Of a DNA stretch of 64,000 nucleotides, positions 16,654 through 25,821 are shown one piece after another. Below the pieces are notes generated by a model, which saw only the letters and a list, made by a program, of their open reading frames with translations, did no database searches and was not told the origin of the DNA. Each line of letters opens with the position of its first letter. The stretch's first letter is position 1. The DNA comes from Streptomyces venezuelae (lineage in GTDB: Bacteria > Actinomycetota > Actinomycetes > Streptomycetales > Streptomycetaceae): contig NZ_CP029192.1 of the NCBI RefSeq assembly GCF_008642315.1, forward strand, positions 8,494,001-8,558,000, given 5' to 3'. Both the position numbers and the translations under genes were made by a program.

Positions 16654-17070
16654 TCAGCACTCGCCCCCCGAGGCGTCCGCGATGGGGCGGATCACCACTG
16701 GCGGCTCCACGAGTCCCTCCGGGCCCGGGCACTCGCTGATGCGCAGGGCGATCTCGGTGACCCGCTCCAGGCTCTCGCAGTCGAGCACCCAGTACCCGGC
16801 GAGAACCTCCTTCGTCTCGCCGTAGGGACCGTCCGTGATCACGGGGCGTCCGTCCTTGTCCCGGCTGACGAACCGGGTCTGCGAGGGCTCGGTGAGGCCC
16901 TGCGCGTCGACGAGCTCACCGGATTCGGCGAGGTCGTTGTTGAGCTCGCCCATGAAGGCGAACATCGCCTGCAGTTCCTTCTCGCTCCAGGTCGGGCTGG
17001 ACTCGGACGGCTTGCCGGACATCGCTTCGTAGTCGGCCTGCGAACCCTGGACCATCACCAGATACTTCAT
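16654..17070 (-). CDS. YCII-related DGPF-domain protein
   Basis: 138 residues from the ATG at 17070 (MKYLVMVQGSQADYE). The signature loop reads VITDGPYGETKEVLAGYWVL (DGPF-type motif with Tyr in the fourth place). It lies 37 bases upstream of the ECF42 sigma gene on the same strand, the standard pairing. Members are small dimeric ferredoxin-like-fold proteins of unknown reaction and are typical targets of their ECF42 partner. Confidence 0.87.
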   Translation of the reverse strand: MKYLVMVQGSQADYEAMSGKPSESSPTWSEKELQAMFAFMGELNNDLAESGELVDAQGLTEPSQTRFVSRDKDGRPVITDGPYGETKEVLAGYWVLDCESLERVTEIALRISECPGPEGLVEPPVVIRPIADASGGEC

Positions 17071-17208
17071 GACTTCGCTCCTCGGCTGCGCGGTCACCCC
17101 TCGCGGGCGACTCTCACAGGGGACGTCGGCGCACGCGACGCGTTCTCGACACCTCGCGGAAAGAATTTTACCGGCGGGCTGTGTTCCGCGGCGGATCCCG
17201 CAGCGGGG

Positions 17209-18738
17209 TCAGCCCATGTGCACCGGCGCCGCGCCCTCGCCCGTCTCCTGCTTGCGGGCGTTGACGGCCAGCGCGGTGACGGCGAGACCGGCCAGGAACA
17301 TGACGCCCGCGCCGACGAAGGCCAGCGTGTAGCCGTGGGTCAGGGCGTCGGCCGCCTCGGCCACCAGGCCGTGGTCCTTCGTGGCCAGGCCGCGGTAGAG
17401 GGAGGCAGCCGCGTCGGGCAGCCGGTCGTCGGCCGCCGAGGTGGAGACGGTCGCGAGGACGGCGAGGCCCAGGGCGCCGCCGATCTGCTGGGCGGTGTTC
17501 AGGAGCGCGGAGGCGATGCCCGTGTCCTGGTGCTCGACGCCGCTGACCGCGCCCAGCGTCATCGGGACGAAGCCCAGGCCCAGACCGAGGGCGGTGACGA
17601 ACATCGCGGGCATCAGGTGCCCGGTGTACGACGAGTCCGGCGTCAGGGTGGCGAACCAGAACATGCCGCCCGCCGCGACGAGCAGTCCCGGTCCGGCGAT
17701 GGCGCGCGGCGCGAGCCGCGTCACCAGCTTGGCGCTGAGCGCGGCGGCGACCCCCATGCCCAGGCTGAACGGCAGGTTGGCGAAGCCCGTCCGCACCGCG
17801 CTGTAGCCGAGGATCAGCTGCATGTAGAGGGTGAGGAAGTAGAAGGTGGCGATCATTCCCGCACCGATGAACAGCATCGTGGCGAACGACCCGGAGCGGT
17901 TGCGGTCCTTGAAGAGCCGCAGCGGCATCATCGGGTTCGCCGTCCGGCTCTGGATGACGAGGAAGGCGGCGAGCAGCACGGCGGCGACGGCGAAGCAGGA
18001 CAGGGTCAGGGCGTCGGTCCAGCCGTGTTCGCCGCCGCGGGTGATGCCGTAGACCAGGGCGATCAGGCCGCCCGTGCCGGTGACGGTGCCCGGCAGGTCG
18101 AGCCGCCCGGGGTGGCGCTCCGCCTCGACGAGCGTCTTCGTCCCGGCCAGCACGGCCAGGCCGATGGGGATGTTCACGAAGAACACCCACCGCCAGTCCA
18201 GGGCGTCGGTGAGGACGCCGCCGAGCAGCAGACCGACCGTGGCGCCGATGCCCGCCATGGCGGCGTAGACCCCCATCGCCTTGTTGCGCGGCTTGCCCTC
18301 GGGGAACGTCGTGGCGATCAGGGAGAGCGCGCTGGGCGCGGCGACGGCCGCGCCGACGCCCTGGAGGACGCGCGCGCCGATGAGCAGGCCCTCGTTCGGG
18401 GCGAGCCCGCCGAGCAGGGAGGCCAGCGTGAACAGGGCGATGCCCACCTGGAACATCAGCCTGCGGCCGAAGAGGTCACCGGCCCGGCCGCCGAGCAGCA
18501 GAAGACCGCCGAAGGCCAGCGCATAGGAGTTGACGATCCAGGCGAGATTCGCGTCGGACACGTCGAGCGCGGTCTGGATGCTCGGCAGCGCGATGTTGGT
18601 GATGGTGCCGTCGAGCACCACCATGAGCTGGGCCGCGGCGATGACGAACAGGGCAAGGCCGAGATGCCGGCCGCCGGGCGGCGCGGCGGCGGTGGCCGCG
18701 GGCGAGGGCGTGGTGACAGCCGTGCTGTCAGCAGACAT
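17209..18738 (-). CDS. MFS transporter, DHA2 (EmrB/QacA) family
   Basis: 509 residues with about 14 hydrophobic segments. AAQLMVVLDGTITNIALPSI is the motif D1 of DHA2 proteins, GGRAGDLFGRRLMFQVGIAL is the loop 2-3 motif, and AGIGATVGLLLGGVLTD is motif C. These identify a proton-coupled multidrug exporter. It follows the DGPF/ECF42 pair on the same strand but is upstream of it (138 bases). It is divergent from the monooxygenase-EF-G fusion operon. Confidence 0.88.
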   Translation of the reverse strand: MSADSTAVTTPSPAATAAAPPGGRHLGLALFVIAAAQLMVVLDGTITNIALPSIQTALDVSDANLAWIVNSYALAFGGLLLLGGRAGDLFGRRLMFQVGIALFTLASLLGGLAPNEGLLIGARVLQGVGAAVAAPSALSLIATTFPEGKPRNKAMGVYAAMAGIGATVGLLLGGVLTDALDWRWVFFVNIPIGLAVLAGTKTLVEAERHPGRLDLPGTVTGTGGLIALVYGITRGGEHGWTDALTLSCFAVAAVLLAAFLVIQSRTANPMMPLRLFKDRNRSGSFATMLFIGAGMIATFYFLTLYMQLILGYSAVRTGFANLPFSLGMGVAAALSAKLVTRLAPRAIAGPGLLVAAGGMFWFATLTPDSSYTGHLMPAMFVTALGLGLGFVPMTLGAVSGVEHQDTGIASALLNTAQQIGGALGLAVLATVSTSAADDRLPDAAASLYRGLATKDHGLVAEAADALTHGYTLAFVGAGVMFLAGLAVTALAVNARKQETGEGAAPVHMG

Positions 18739-19160
18739 GAAGGATCTCCAGGGCGAGACGTGGACACATTCCGCCGGAACGGCATTCAGACCTGGGAGGC
18801 CTTATTCCATTCCGGTGTGAAGGGCGACGGCGGCCGCCGCGAAGGGGCGGTGCGCCGTAGCGCAATCCGAGCGGTGCGCCGGTTCACATGCGGCCCGGCT
18901 CGGGACGAGTAAAAACACTAACACCCCAAAACCGCTGGTCGGGGCCGTGAAAAACAAATCTCGGCACATCTGTCGAACGGCTTGACTTTTCGCTCCCTTT
19001 CCTAGGCTGCCGACTTTTGATGACTTTATGGATTCCACTTGCATTTTCGCTGCGGCTGTGAGCAATGGAAAGGACGGTGGGGGTGCTTGCTGTGCTCACA
19101 CTTTTCACGAAAAGGCAACTCGCGCTAACGTGCACCCTCTGCATCGGAATGGGGGAGACA
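18739..19160. other. divergent intergenic region, AT-richer
   Basis: 422 bases without a convincing gene between the DHA2 exporter and the monooxygenase fusion. The stretch 18900-19030 is distinctly AT-richer than its surroundings and holds a candidate promoter at 18982-19008. The long leader (about 145 bases) after that promoter has no recognisable riboswitch. Confidence 0.5.
18982..19008 (+). promoter_or_regulatory. candidate sigma-70 type promoter for the monooxygenase operon
   Basis: TTGACT at 18982-18987 and TAGGCT at 19003-19008, with a 15-base spacer (short). It fits the HrdB-type -10 consensus TAGRRT loosely. Confidence 0.35.
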
Positions 19161-20408
19161 GTGGCCATCGACATCGGGGTGTTCCTGCCGTTGCTGTCTG
19201 CGGAAGGGCAGGGGCAGGCGGGGGAGTCCGTCGCCGCGGCCCGCAGGGCGGAGGAGCTCGGGTTCGAGTCCGTGTGGGCCGGCGGCCATCTGACGGGGTG
19301 CGTGCCCATGCTGGACCCGACGGTCACCCTCGCCATGGCCGCGGCGGCCACCACCCGCGTCAAGGTCGGCTACGGAGTCCTGACGGTCCCCGTCCACCCC
19401 GTCGCCCACCTCGCCCAGCAGCTCCAGAGCCTCCAATTCCTCTCCGAGGGGCGGCTGTTGGTCGGCGCCGACACCGGAGGGAGCGCCTGGGCGCAGTGGC
19501 GCGGCGGGTCGGCGGACTCGCCCGTGTGGGCGGCGGCCGGCGTGCCGTACGAAGAGCGGCACGAGCGGACGGACCAGGTGCTGGAACAGCTCAGAAGCCT
19601 GCTCGTCGCCGTCCCGGCCGAGGTCGGCGACGCCGCCGGGCTCGCTCTGCGGCCGCGCGTCAACTGGCCGCCGTTCCTCATCGGCGGCGAATCGGACGCG
19701 GACCTGCGGCGCGCGGTCCGGCACGGCGCCTGGTTCCCGAACCTCGCCTCTCCGGCGTACGTCGCCCGCGTGCTGTCCCGCCTGGCGCGACTGGGCGCCG
19801 AGTCGGGCCGCGTCGTCCGGCCCGCGGTGAGCGTCGCCGTCCCGTCCACCCTGCTCGCCCCCGGAACGCGCGCGCGACGCGAACCGCCCGCCCCGACGGT
19901 GCTCCGCCGCTACGGCATCGACGCCGAACGGGCGTCCGCGATGCCGGTCGACGGCACACCGGAGCGAGCCGCCGAGAAGATCGTCGAGTTCGCACGCGCA
20001 GGAGTCGACAGGCTCGTCCTCAGCTTTCCCGAGACCGACTGGCGCACCCAGTACGAACTGGCGGCCCAGGCGGCCGAGTTGGCGCGGCGCGAGCTTCCGG
20101 TGCGGCGGACCGCCACCGCCGGAAACCAGACCGGCTGCGGCGGATGGGCCAGGGTCACCCTCGACCTGGAACGCGAGCCGGCCGCGTACGCCTTCCTCAA
20201 CTCCCTCGGCACGGACGTCCTCGACGCGAGTCTCGCCACGGCCCTGGAGGAGGGGGTCCGGGAAGCGCTCGCAGGAGAGGCCCGTACCGTGCGGGTGCAC
20301 CGCGCCTGGGTGCACGAAGTCGACGCGAACGAGTGGGTGTTCCGCGAAGCGGGCCGCAGGGCCGTCACCGAGGCGCTGGCCGCGGAACGCGCGGGCGGGC
20401 AGCCGTGA
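19161..20408 (+). CDS. luciferase-like monooxygenase fused to an EF-G domain IV-like module
   Basis: 415 residues from the GTG at 19161 (GGGGGAG lies 3 bases upstream; an ATG is at 19149). Residues 1 to about 310 form an LLM-class flavin oxidoreductase: IDIGVFLPLL, ARRAEELGFESVWAGGH, LGSL-type block LQSLQFLSEGRLLVGA, and the end GVDRLVLSFPETDWRTQYELAA. The last ~100 residues do not belong to that family. GCGGWARVTLDLEREP, ASLATALEEGVREALAG and VHEVDANEWVFREAG read like elongation factor G domain IV (compare YHxVDSSExAFxxAG from general knowledge of EF-G). The stop overlaps the GTG of an MFS gene. The reaction is unknown. Confidence 0.72.
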   Translation: MAIDIGVFLPLLSAEGQGQAGESVAAARRAEELGFESVWAGGHLTGCVPMLDPTVTLAMAAAATTRVKVGYGVLTVPVHPVAHLAQQLQSLQFLSEGRLLVGADTGGSAWAQWRGGSADSPVWAAAGVPYEERHERTDQVLEQLRSLLVAVPAEVGDAAGLALRPRVNWPPFLIGGESDADLRRAVRHGAWFPNLASPAYVARVLSRLARLGAESGRVVRPAVSVAVPSTLLAPGTRARREPPAPTVLRRYGIDAERASAMPVDGTPERAAEKIVEFARAGVDRLVLSFPETDWRTQYELAAQAAELARRELPVRRTATAGNQTGCGGWARVTLDLEREPAAYAFLNSLGTDVLDASLATALEEGVREALAGEARTVRVHRAWVHEVDANEWVFREAGRRAVTEALAAERAGGQP

Positions 20409-21712
20409 CCGACCCGGCGCCGACCACCTCGCTGTGGAGCAACCGCAACTACCGCATCTTCGTCGTCATCCAGACGCTCTCCGCCCTCGGGGACTCGTTC
20501 TCGTTCGTGGCCATCCCGTTGCTGGTGCTGCACAGCACCGGATCGGTCGTCCAGATGGGCCTAGTCACCGGCCTGACCGGCGTCGCGTCCATCGTCACGG
20601 GCCTCTTCGCCGGTGTGATCGCCGACCGGTTCGACCGGCGCGGGCTCATGATGCTCTCCGACATGGCGCGCTGCCTGCTGTACGGGCTCATCCCGCTGGT
20701 CTGGCTCTTCGCCACTCCGATGTGGCTGATCTACACGGTCGTTCCGCTCACCGGCGGCTTCGCGATGCTCTTCCAGGTGACGTACGTGACGGTGGTGCCC
20801 GCCATCGTCGAGCCCGGCCAGATCATCAGGGCCAACGCCCACCTGTACGGCTCCTACGCGGTGGCGACGGTCGGTGGGCCCGCCCTCGCGGGCCTCGTCG
20901 CGGCGGCGTTCGGCCCCGTGGCCGCGCTAGGGATCGACGCCGTGACGTTCGCCGTGTCGGCCGCCGGGCTCCTCCTCGTCCAGCTGCGGCCGACCCCGCG
21001 GCCTGCCGGGAGTGAAGGACAGGGCGGCCCCGGACGGGGCGCCGAACGCGGGCGCGTGCGCGACGAGTTCCTCGCCGGCTTCCGCTTCCTGTGGGCGCAC
21101 CCCGTGCTGCGCCCGCTCACCGTGCTGCTGTCCCTGTTCATCTTCCTCACGCACGGCATGACCGACGTCATCATCTTCCGTGTCAAGGAGGACCTGGGCC
21201 ACGGCGACGGCACGGTGGGCTATGTGCTGAGCGCGGGCACCGTCGGCACGTTCCTCGCCTCCTTCCTCGTCGCGCGTCTGCGCAAAGGCCTGGGGTTCGG
21301 GCCGAGTTGGATCGGCGCCGTCACGCTCGCCGGTGTCGCCGTCGCCTGCCTCGGGCTGACCGGGAGCGTGCCGGTGATCGGCGCGCTCTCGGCGGCCATG
21401 CTGCTGGCCACCGGCGTCGCCGGGATCTGCTCCATGTCCCTGCGACAGGAGGTGACGCCGGGTCACCTGCTCGGGCGGGTCACCGCCGCGTTCTGGACCA
21501 CGCACTACTCGCTCGGTCCGCTCGGAGCGGCCGCCGTCACCGCGGCCGCGGCCGGGTTCGGGGTGGCCGAGGTGTGCCTGGCCGTCGGCGCGGGCGTGGT
21601 GTGCGTGGCGCTGAGCGGGACGCTGACGGGGATCGTGCGGGACCGGTCGCCGGAGGCGTCGCTCCGTACGGCGGAGGCGCAGTCGCCCGAGTCGGCGACG
21701 GAGACCGCCTGA
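20405..21712 (+). CDS. MFS transporter (enterobactin-exporter-like)
   Basis: 435 residues from a GTG that overlaps the fusion-gene stop (GTGA). LWSNRNYRIFVVIQTLSALGDSFSFVAIP is the usual start of the MFS_3 group, and GVIADRFDRRGLMMLSDMAR is its loop 2-3 motif with the Asp-Arg pair. About 12 membrane segments follow. Translational coupling makes it the transport partner of the upstream monooxygenase fusion, possibly exporting its product or a toxic substrate. Confidence 0.86.
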   Translation: MTDPAPTTSLWSNRNYRIFVVIQTLSALGDSFSFVAIPLLVLHSTGSVVQMGLVTGLTGVASIVTGLFAGVIADRFDRRGLMMLSDMARCLLYGLIPLVWLFATPMWLIYTVVPLTGGFAMLFQVTYVTVVPAIVEPGQIIRANAHLYGSYAVATVGGPALAGLVAAAFGPVAALGIDAVTFAVSAAGLLLVQLRPTPRPAGSEGQGGPGRGAERGRVRDEFLAGFRFLWAHPVLRPLTVLLSLFIFLTHGMTDVIIFRVKEDLGHGDGTVGYVLSAGTVGTFLASFLVARLRKGLGFGPSWIGAVTLAGVAVACLGLTGSVPVIGALSAAMLLATGVAGICSMSLRQEVTPGHLLGRVTAAFWTTHYSLGPLGAAAVTAAAAGFGVAEVCLAVGAGVVCVALSGTLTGIVRDRSPEASLRTAEAQSPESATETA

Positions 21713-21768
21713 CGCCCCGACTCCCGGGCGCCTACCCGGACGCCCCGACTCCCGGGCGCCTACCCGGA
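21713..21768. repeat. tandem 28-bp duplication between convergent genes
   Basis: Two identical 28-base copies (21713-21740 and 21741-21768) start right after the MFS stop. The second includes the stop codon and last codons of the convergent MMPL gene. Each copy contains CCGGG-N6-CCCGG, which could fold into a small hairpin, so the pair may serve as a terminator. Confidence 0.9.
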
Positions 21769-23928
21769 ACGCGTCGCGCCGCTGCCGGAGGCCTCCTCGT
21801 CCGACGACCGGGCCGCCCCGGCACGCTTGTCCCGCTGCTCGTCCCCGTGCCCCGGCCACCAGGCCGCGTGCCCGATGAGCGCCGTCAGCGCCGGGGTGAA
21901 GATCATCGCCATGACGAAGGCGGCGATGAGGATGCCGAAGGAGAGCGAGAAACCCATCTGGGAGAGCGTCGAGTTGCCCGCGAGCATCAGCGTCGCGAAC
22001 GTACCCGCGAGGATCACGCCGGCCGAGCCGATCGTCGGTCCCGAGTGGCGCACCGCCGTGCCCGCCGCGTCGTGCGGGGACCGTCCCTCACGGGCCTCCT
22101 CGCGCAGTCGCGACACCATGAGGATGTTGTAGTCCGTGCCGAGCGCCACCACGAACAAGTACATGATCACGGGCAGCATGAACATCAGGCCGGGCTGGCT
22201 GCCGATCTGCTGGAAGATCAGGGAGGTCGCGCCGAGCGTCGCGCCGAAGCCGAGTGCGACGGACAGCATCAGGTACCAGGGCGCGACCAGACTGCGCAGC
22301 AGCAGCCCGAGGATCACCATGATGGCGAGCGCGGCCACCGGGAAGACCACCGAATAGTCGCGGTCGACCGCCTTGTTGATGTCCACGTACACGGCCGTGG
22401 TGCCGCCGACCAGCGCCTCGGTGCCGGAGGGGGCGTCCTCGTGGGCGGCGGGGCGCAGCCGGTCCTTGACGGTCTCCAGGGCCTTGTCGGAGGCGGGCGG
22501 GTCCGAGAGGATCACGGAGTACGAGGCCGTCGTACGGTCCGGGCTCAGCCGCGGCGCCGCCACCTCGCCCACCCCGGAGACGTCGGCCAGCTGCTTGCGG
22601 AAGGCGGCGGCCCGCGCCTCGGTGACCGCCTCGTCGTTCGTGGAGGTGAGGTACACCGACGTCGGGTCGGTGCTGCCGGCCGGGAAGCCCTTCTGTAGGT
22701 CGTCCAGGGCGACCATCGACTCCTTGTCCTTGGGCAGTGAGGACCCCGCCAGGTCGAAGTTGGCCTTGTAGCCGAGCGCGCCGAGCGTGAGGGCGCCCAT
22801 GAACAGTGCGGACACCAGAGCCCAGAAGGCGGGTTTGCGGGCGATGGACGCGCCGAGCTTGGCGAACCCCGTGCCGTGCGGCTCCCGCTGCCAGGACTTC
22901 GACGGCCAGAAGACCTTCGTGCCGAGGAGCGACACCACGGCGGGGACGAGGGTGAGACCGGCGAGGAGCGTCACGAACACCGCGATGGCCAGGGCGGGGC
23001 CCATCGACCGCAGCATGCCGAGCGAGGACAGCGTCAGCGCGGCGAAGGCGACGATGACCGCGCCGGCCGCCGACGTGATCGCCTCGCCGACCCGCTCCAC
23101 GGCGTGCACCATGCCGCTCTTGGGATCCTCGCCCGCGCGCAGGGCCTCCCGGTAGCGGAAGAGCAGGAACAGGATGTAGTCCGTGCCGACGCCGAACAGG
23201 ACGACGGTCAGCAGCTCCTGGATGGAGGAGTCGGCCTTCATGTCGAAGGCCTTGTTGGCGGAGGCGATCAGACCGGTCGCCATCGGCGAGATCAGCCCGA
23301 TGAGGACGACGGGCAGCAGCGCGATGATGGGACTGCGGAAGATCACGAGCAGCAGCACGACGATGATCACGATCGTGCCGACGCCGACGAGCAGCCCCGC
23401 CTTCTTCGACGCGTCGCTCTCGTCGAGGGCCTGCGCCGCGGAGCCGGTGATCCCCGCGGAGAGGTCCGTGCCCTTCAACTCCGGCTTGAGGCCGTCCCGC
23501 AGATCCTTGACGGCGTCCTGCTGCGCGGTGTCCTCGGGGTTGGTGATCTTCGGCATGGCGACGACGGAGGTCTGCACCTGTTTGTTGGGCGAGACCTCGC
23601 CCGGCACGACGGCCTGCACCTCGGGGATCTTGCGGTTCTGCAGGTCCTTGGAGACGCGCGCCACGTCGGCGGAGTCGGCGGCCGTCAGCTTCCCGCCGTC
23701 GGAGCGCTGGAAGACGATGATCGCGCCGACGTTCTGCTGTTCGGGGAAGTCCTTCTCCTGGACGTCGGCGGCGCGAATGGACTCGTAGTGATCCGGAAGG
23801 AAACTCGCCTCGTCGCTGCTTGAAGTGAGCTTCGGCGCCAGCGAGATCACGGCACCGGCCGCGATCACCCACGCCACGATGATCCACCAGGGGCGGCGCA
23901 CCACGAATCGGCCCAGGCCAGAGAACAT
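21760..23928 (-). CDS. MMPL family RND transporter
   Basis: 722 residues. The layout is TM1 (PWWIIVAWVIAAGAVISLA), a large extracytoplasmic loop, a block of TM helices with the MMPL signature FGVGTDYILFLLFRYREAL, a second loop, and a second TM block with ALGTDYNILMVSRLREEAREG. Both Asp-Tyr motifs (GTDY) of the proton relay are present. Family members export lipids, siderophores or peptidic products. The gene ends inside a tandem duplication. It is downstream of lpdA on the same strand but 140 bases apart. Confidence 0.88.
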   Translation of the reverse strand: MFSGLGRFVVRRPWWIIVAWVIAAGAVISLAPKLTSSSDEASFLPDHYESIRAADVQEKDFPEQQNVGAIIVFQRSDGGKLTAADSADVARVSKDLQNRKIPEVQAVVPGEVSPNKQVQTSVVAMPKITNPEDTAQQDAVKDLRDGLKPELKGTDLSAGITGSAAQALDESDASKKAGLLVGVGTIVIIVVLLLVIFRSPIIALLPVVLIGLISPMATGLIASANKAFDMKADSSIQELLTVVLFGVGTDYILFLLFRYREALRAGEDPKSGMVHAVERVGEAITSAAGAVIVAFAALTLSSLGMLRSMGPALAIAVFVTLLAGLTLVPAVVSLLGTKVFWPSKSWQREPHGTGFAKLGASIARKPAFWALVSALFMGALTLGALGYKANFDLAGSSLPKDKESMVALDDLQKGFPAGSTDPTSVYLTSTNDEAVTEARAAAFRKQLADVSGVGEVAAPRLSPDRTTASYSVILSDPPASDKALETVKDRLRPAAHEDAPSGTEALVGGTTAVYVDINKAVDRDYSVVFPVAALAIMVILGLLLRSLVAPWYLMLSVALGFGATLGATSLIFQQIGSQPGLMFMLPVIMYLFVVALGTDYNILMVSRLREEAREGRSPHDAAGTAVRHSGPTIGSAGVILAGTFATLMLAGNSTLSQMGFSLSFGILIAAFVMAMIFTPALTALIGHAAWWPGHGDEQRDKRAGAARSSDEEASGSGATRSG

Positions 23929-24068
23929 CGGCTACTGCCTCTCCTCGCCCCCGAGGCAAACAGTCGTGTTCCGCCCAGGATCAACCGGAGCGGGCGCCCC
24001 CGCCACTCGTGTGACTCGTTTCCGGCCACTCGAGCGCACGCTGGGGCGCCCGTGGCGCCGCCGGCCGA

Positions 24069-25472
24069 TCAGAAGTTGATCATGTGCCCGGCCAGGCCGT
24101 GCACGGCTTCCTTGACGGCCTCGCCGAGGGTCGGGTGCGCATGGACGTTGCGCGCCACCTCGTGGACGGTGAGGTCCCACTGCTGGGCCAGAGTGAGCTC
24201 GGGCAGCAGCTCGGTGACGTCGGGGCCGATCAGGTGGGCGCCGATGATCTCGCCGTGCGTGTCGTCGCTGATGATCTTCACGAAGCCCACGGTGTCACCG
24301 AGACCGTGCGCCTTGCCGTTGGCCTGGAACGGGAACTTGGCGACCTTGACGTCGAAGCCCTTCTCCTTGGCCTGCGCCTCCGTCCAGCCGAAGCTGGCGA
24401 TCTGCGGCTGCGAGTACGTGGCGCGCGGGATCATCGGGTAGTCGAGTTCCATCGTCTCGGCGTCCGCGAGGGTCTCCGCGGCCACCACAGCCATGGCCTC
24501 GGCGGTGTGCGCGAGCATCAGCTTCGCGGTGACGTCGCCGATGGCGTAGATGTGCGGGACGTTCGTGCGGCAGCGGCCGTCGACCTCGATCGCGCCGCGC
24601 TCGGTGAGCGCCACGCCCGTCGCCTCCAGACCGAAGCCCGACACGTTCGGCGCGAAACCGATCGCCTGGAGCACCTTGTCCGCCTCAAGGATCTGCTGCT
24701 TGCCGTCCTTGCCCGTGACGGTGACGCGGACCTGCTCGCCGGACTCGTCGATCGACTCGACGCGCGTCGAGGTCAGCACGTCGATGCCGAGCTTGCGGTA
24801 CTGCTTCGCCAGCTCCTTGGAGACGTCCGCGTCCTCCAGCGGCGCGACCCGATCGAGGAACTCGACGATCGTGACCTTCACGCCGTAGTTGTGCAGGACG
24901 TACGCGAACTCGATGCCGATGGCGCCGGCGCCCGCGATCACGATGGAGCGCGGCAGCGAGTCGGCGAGGATCTGCTCCTCGTACGTGACCACGCGCTCGC
25001 TGCGGCTCGTGCCGGGAAGCAGCCGGGGCGTGGCACCCGTGGCGATGACGCAGTTCTCGAAGCCGATCGTGGCGGTCGTGCCGTCCGACTTCGCGACCTG
25101 CAGTGTGTTCGCGTCCAGGAACGTGCCCCGGCCGTCGAACTCCGTGATGCCGTTCTTCTTCATCAGGAAGTGGACGCCCTTGACCCGGCCGTCCGCGACC
25201 GTGCGGCTGCGGCTGAACGCCTCGCCGTAGTCGAAGGAGACCTGCCCGTCGACCTTGATGCCGTACGTCTTCTGCTCGTGGGTGAAGAGGTGGGCCAGCT
25301 CGGCGTTGCGCAGCAGGGCCTTCGTCGGGATACAGCCGACGTTGAGGCAGACACCGCCCCAGTACTTCTCCTCGACGACCGCGACCCGCTTGCCCAGCTG
25401 GGCGGCGCGGATGGCGGCCACATAGCCGCCGGGTCCTGCTCCGAGTACGACGACGTCGAAGCGGTCTTCCAT
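24069..25472 (-). CDS. lpdA: dihydrolipoyl dehydrogenase (E3)
   Basis: 467 residues from the ATG at 25472. The FAD motif [21 protein letters not shown] and the redox disulphide Cys42/Cys47 ([16 protein letters not shown]) are present. [19 protein letters not shown] gives the NAD motif, and [19 protein letters not shown] gives the C-terminal catalytic His-Glu dyad. The flavoenzyme reoxidises dihydrolipoamide in the pyruvate, 2-oxoglutarate and branched-chain dehydrogenase complexes. The redox motif matches actinobacterial E3 proteins. This is the clearest core-metabolism gene in the window. Confidence 0.93.
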   Translation of the reverse strand: MEDRFDVVVLGAGPGGYVAAIRAAQLGKRVAVVEEKYWGGVCLNVGCIPTKALLRNAELAHLFTHEQKTYGIKVDGQVSFDYGEAFSRSRTVADGRVKGVHFLMKKNGITEFDGRGTFLDANTLQVAKSDGTTATIGFENCVIATGATPRLLPGTSRSERVVTYEEQILADSLPRSIVIAGAGAIGIEFAYVLHNYGVKVTIVEFLDRVAPLEDADVSKELAKQYRKLGIDVLTSTRVESIDESGEQVRVTVTGKDGKQQILEADKVLQAIGFAPNVSGFGLEATGVALTERGAIEVDGRCRTNVPHIYAIGDVTAKLMLAHTAEAMAVVAAETLADAETMELDYPMIPRATYSQPQIASFGWTEAQAKEKGFDVKVAKFPFQANGKAHGLGDTVGFVKIISDDTHGEIIGAHLIGPDVTELLPELTLAQQWDLTVHEVARNVHAHPTLGEAVKEAVHGLAGHMINF

Positions 25473-25643
25473 GGGGAGGTCCTCTCTGGGTGGTACGGAT
25501 CCGGTGGTGCGGATGGCTCTGCCCCGATCATCCGTCATGCGCGGGCCCGGACGTGCGGCGGGTGAGGCAGACCACAGGGCTCGCCCCGCATCTGCCCTGG
25601 GCCGGAGCCGGGCACACCCGCCGGTCCGAGCCGCAACGGAAGG

Positions 25644-25672
25644 TTGACCCGGAGCGACCCACGTCCCACAAT
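25644..25672 (+). promoter_or_regulatory. promoter of the tauD leader
   Basis: TTGACC (25644-25649), a 17-base spacer and CACAAT (25667-25672). A start point 7-8 bases further falls on the A of the leader-peptide ATG at 25680, so the message would be leaderless. Confidence 0.45.
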
Positions 25673-25679
25673 GACGATC

Positions 25680-25757
25680 ATGATCCAGCACCTGACCGCC
25701 GCCGTACGGACGTTCAACGTCCCTTGGCGGCGCGGGTGCGAGCGATCGGGCCGCTAG
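25680..25757 (+). CDS. putative 25-residue leader peptide upstream of tauD
   Basis: The peptide reads [20 protein letters not shown] followed by ERSGR, with a single Cys near the end, and stops 64 bases before tauD. The predicted transcript begins at its ATG (leaderless). Small peptides with an HLTA-type start and a late Cys are a known pattern upstream of sulfur genes in actinomycetes, where ribosome stalling on Cys codons reports sulfur status. This assignment is inferred from position and composition only. No clear anti-terminator fold was worked out in 25758-25821. Confidence 0.4.
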   Translation: MIQHLTAAVRTFNVPWRRGCERSGR

Positions 25758-25821
25758 CTGTACGGAGCCGTGCTCCGCGCCACCCTGCCCGTCCGCTCCC
25801 GTATCCGAAGGATCAGACCCG

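Noticed and set aside
16120..18912. A 930-codon open frame on the plus strand opposite the sigma factor, DGPF and DHA2 genes
   Set aside because: It is low-complexity Arg/Gly/Glu/Asp-rich sequence antisense to three well-supported genes. Long antisense frames are expected at this GC content.
25671..25757. A longer leader peptide starting at the ATG at 25671
   Set aside because: That ATG lies within the predicted -10 element, so it would not be on the transcript. The ATG at 25680 fits the predicted start point.
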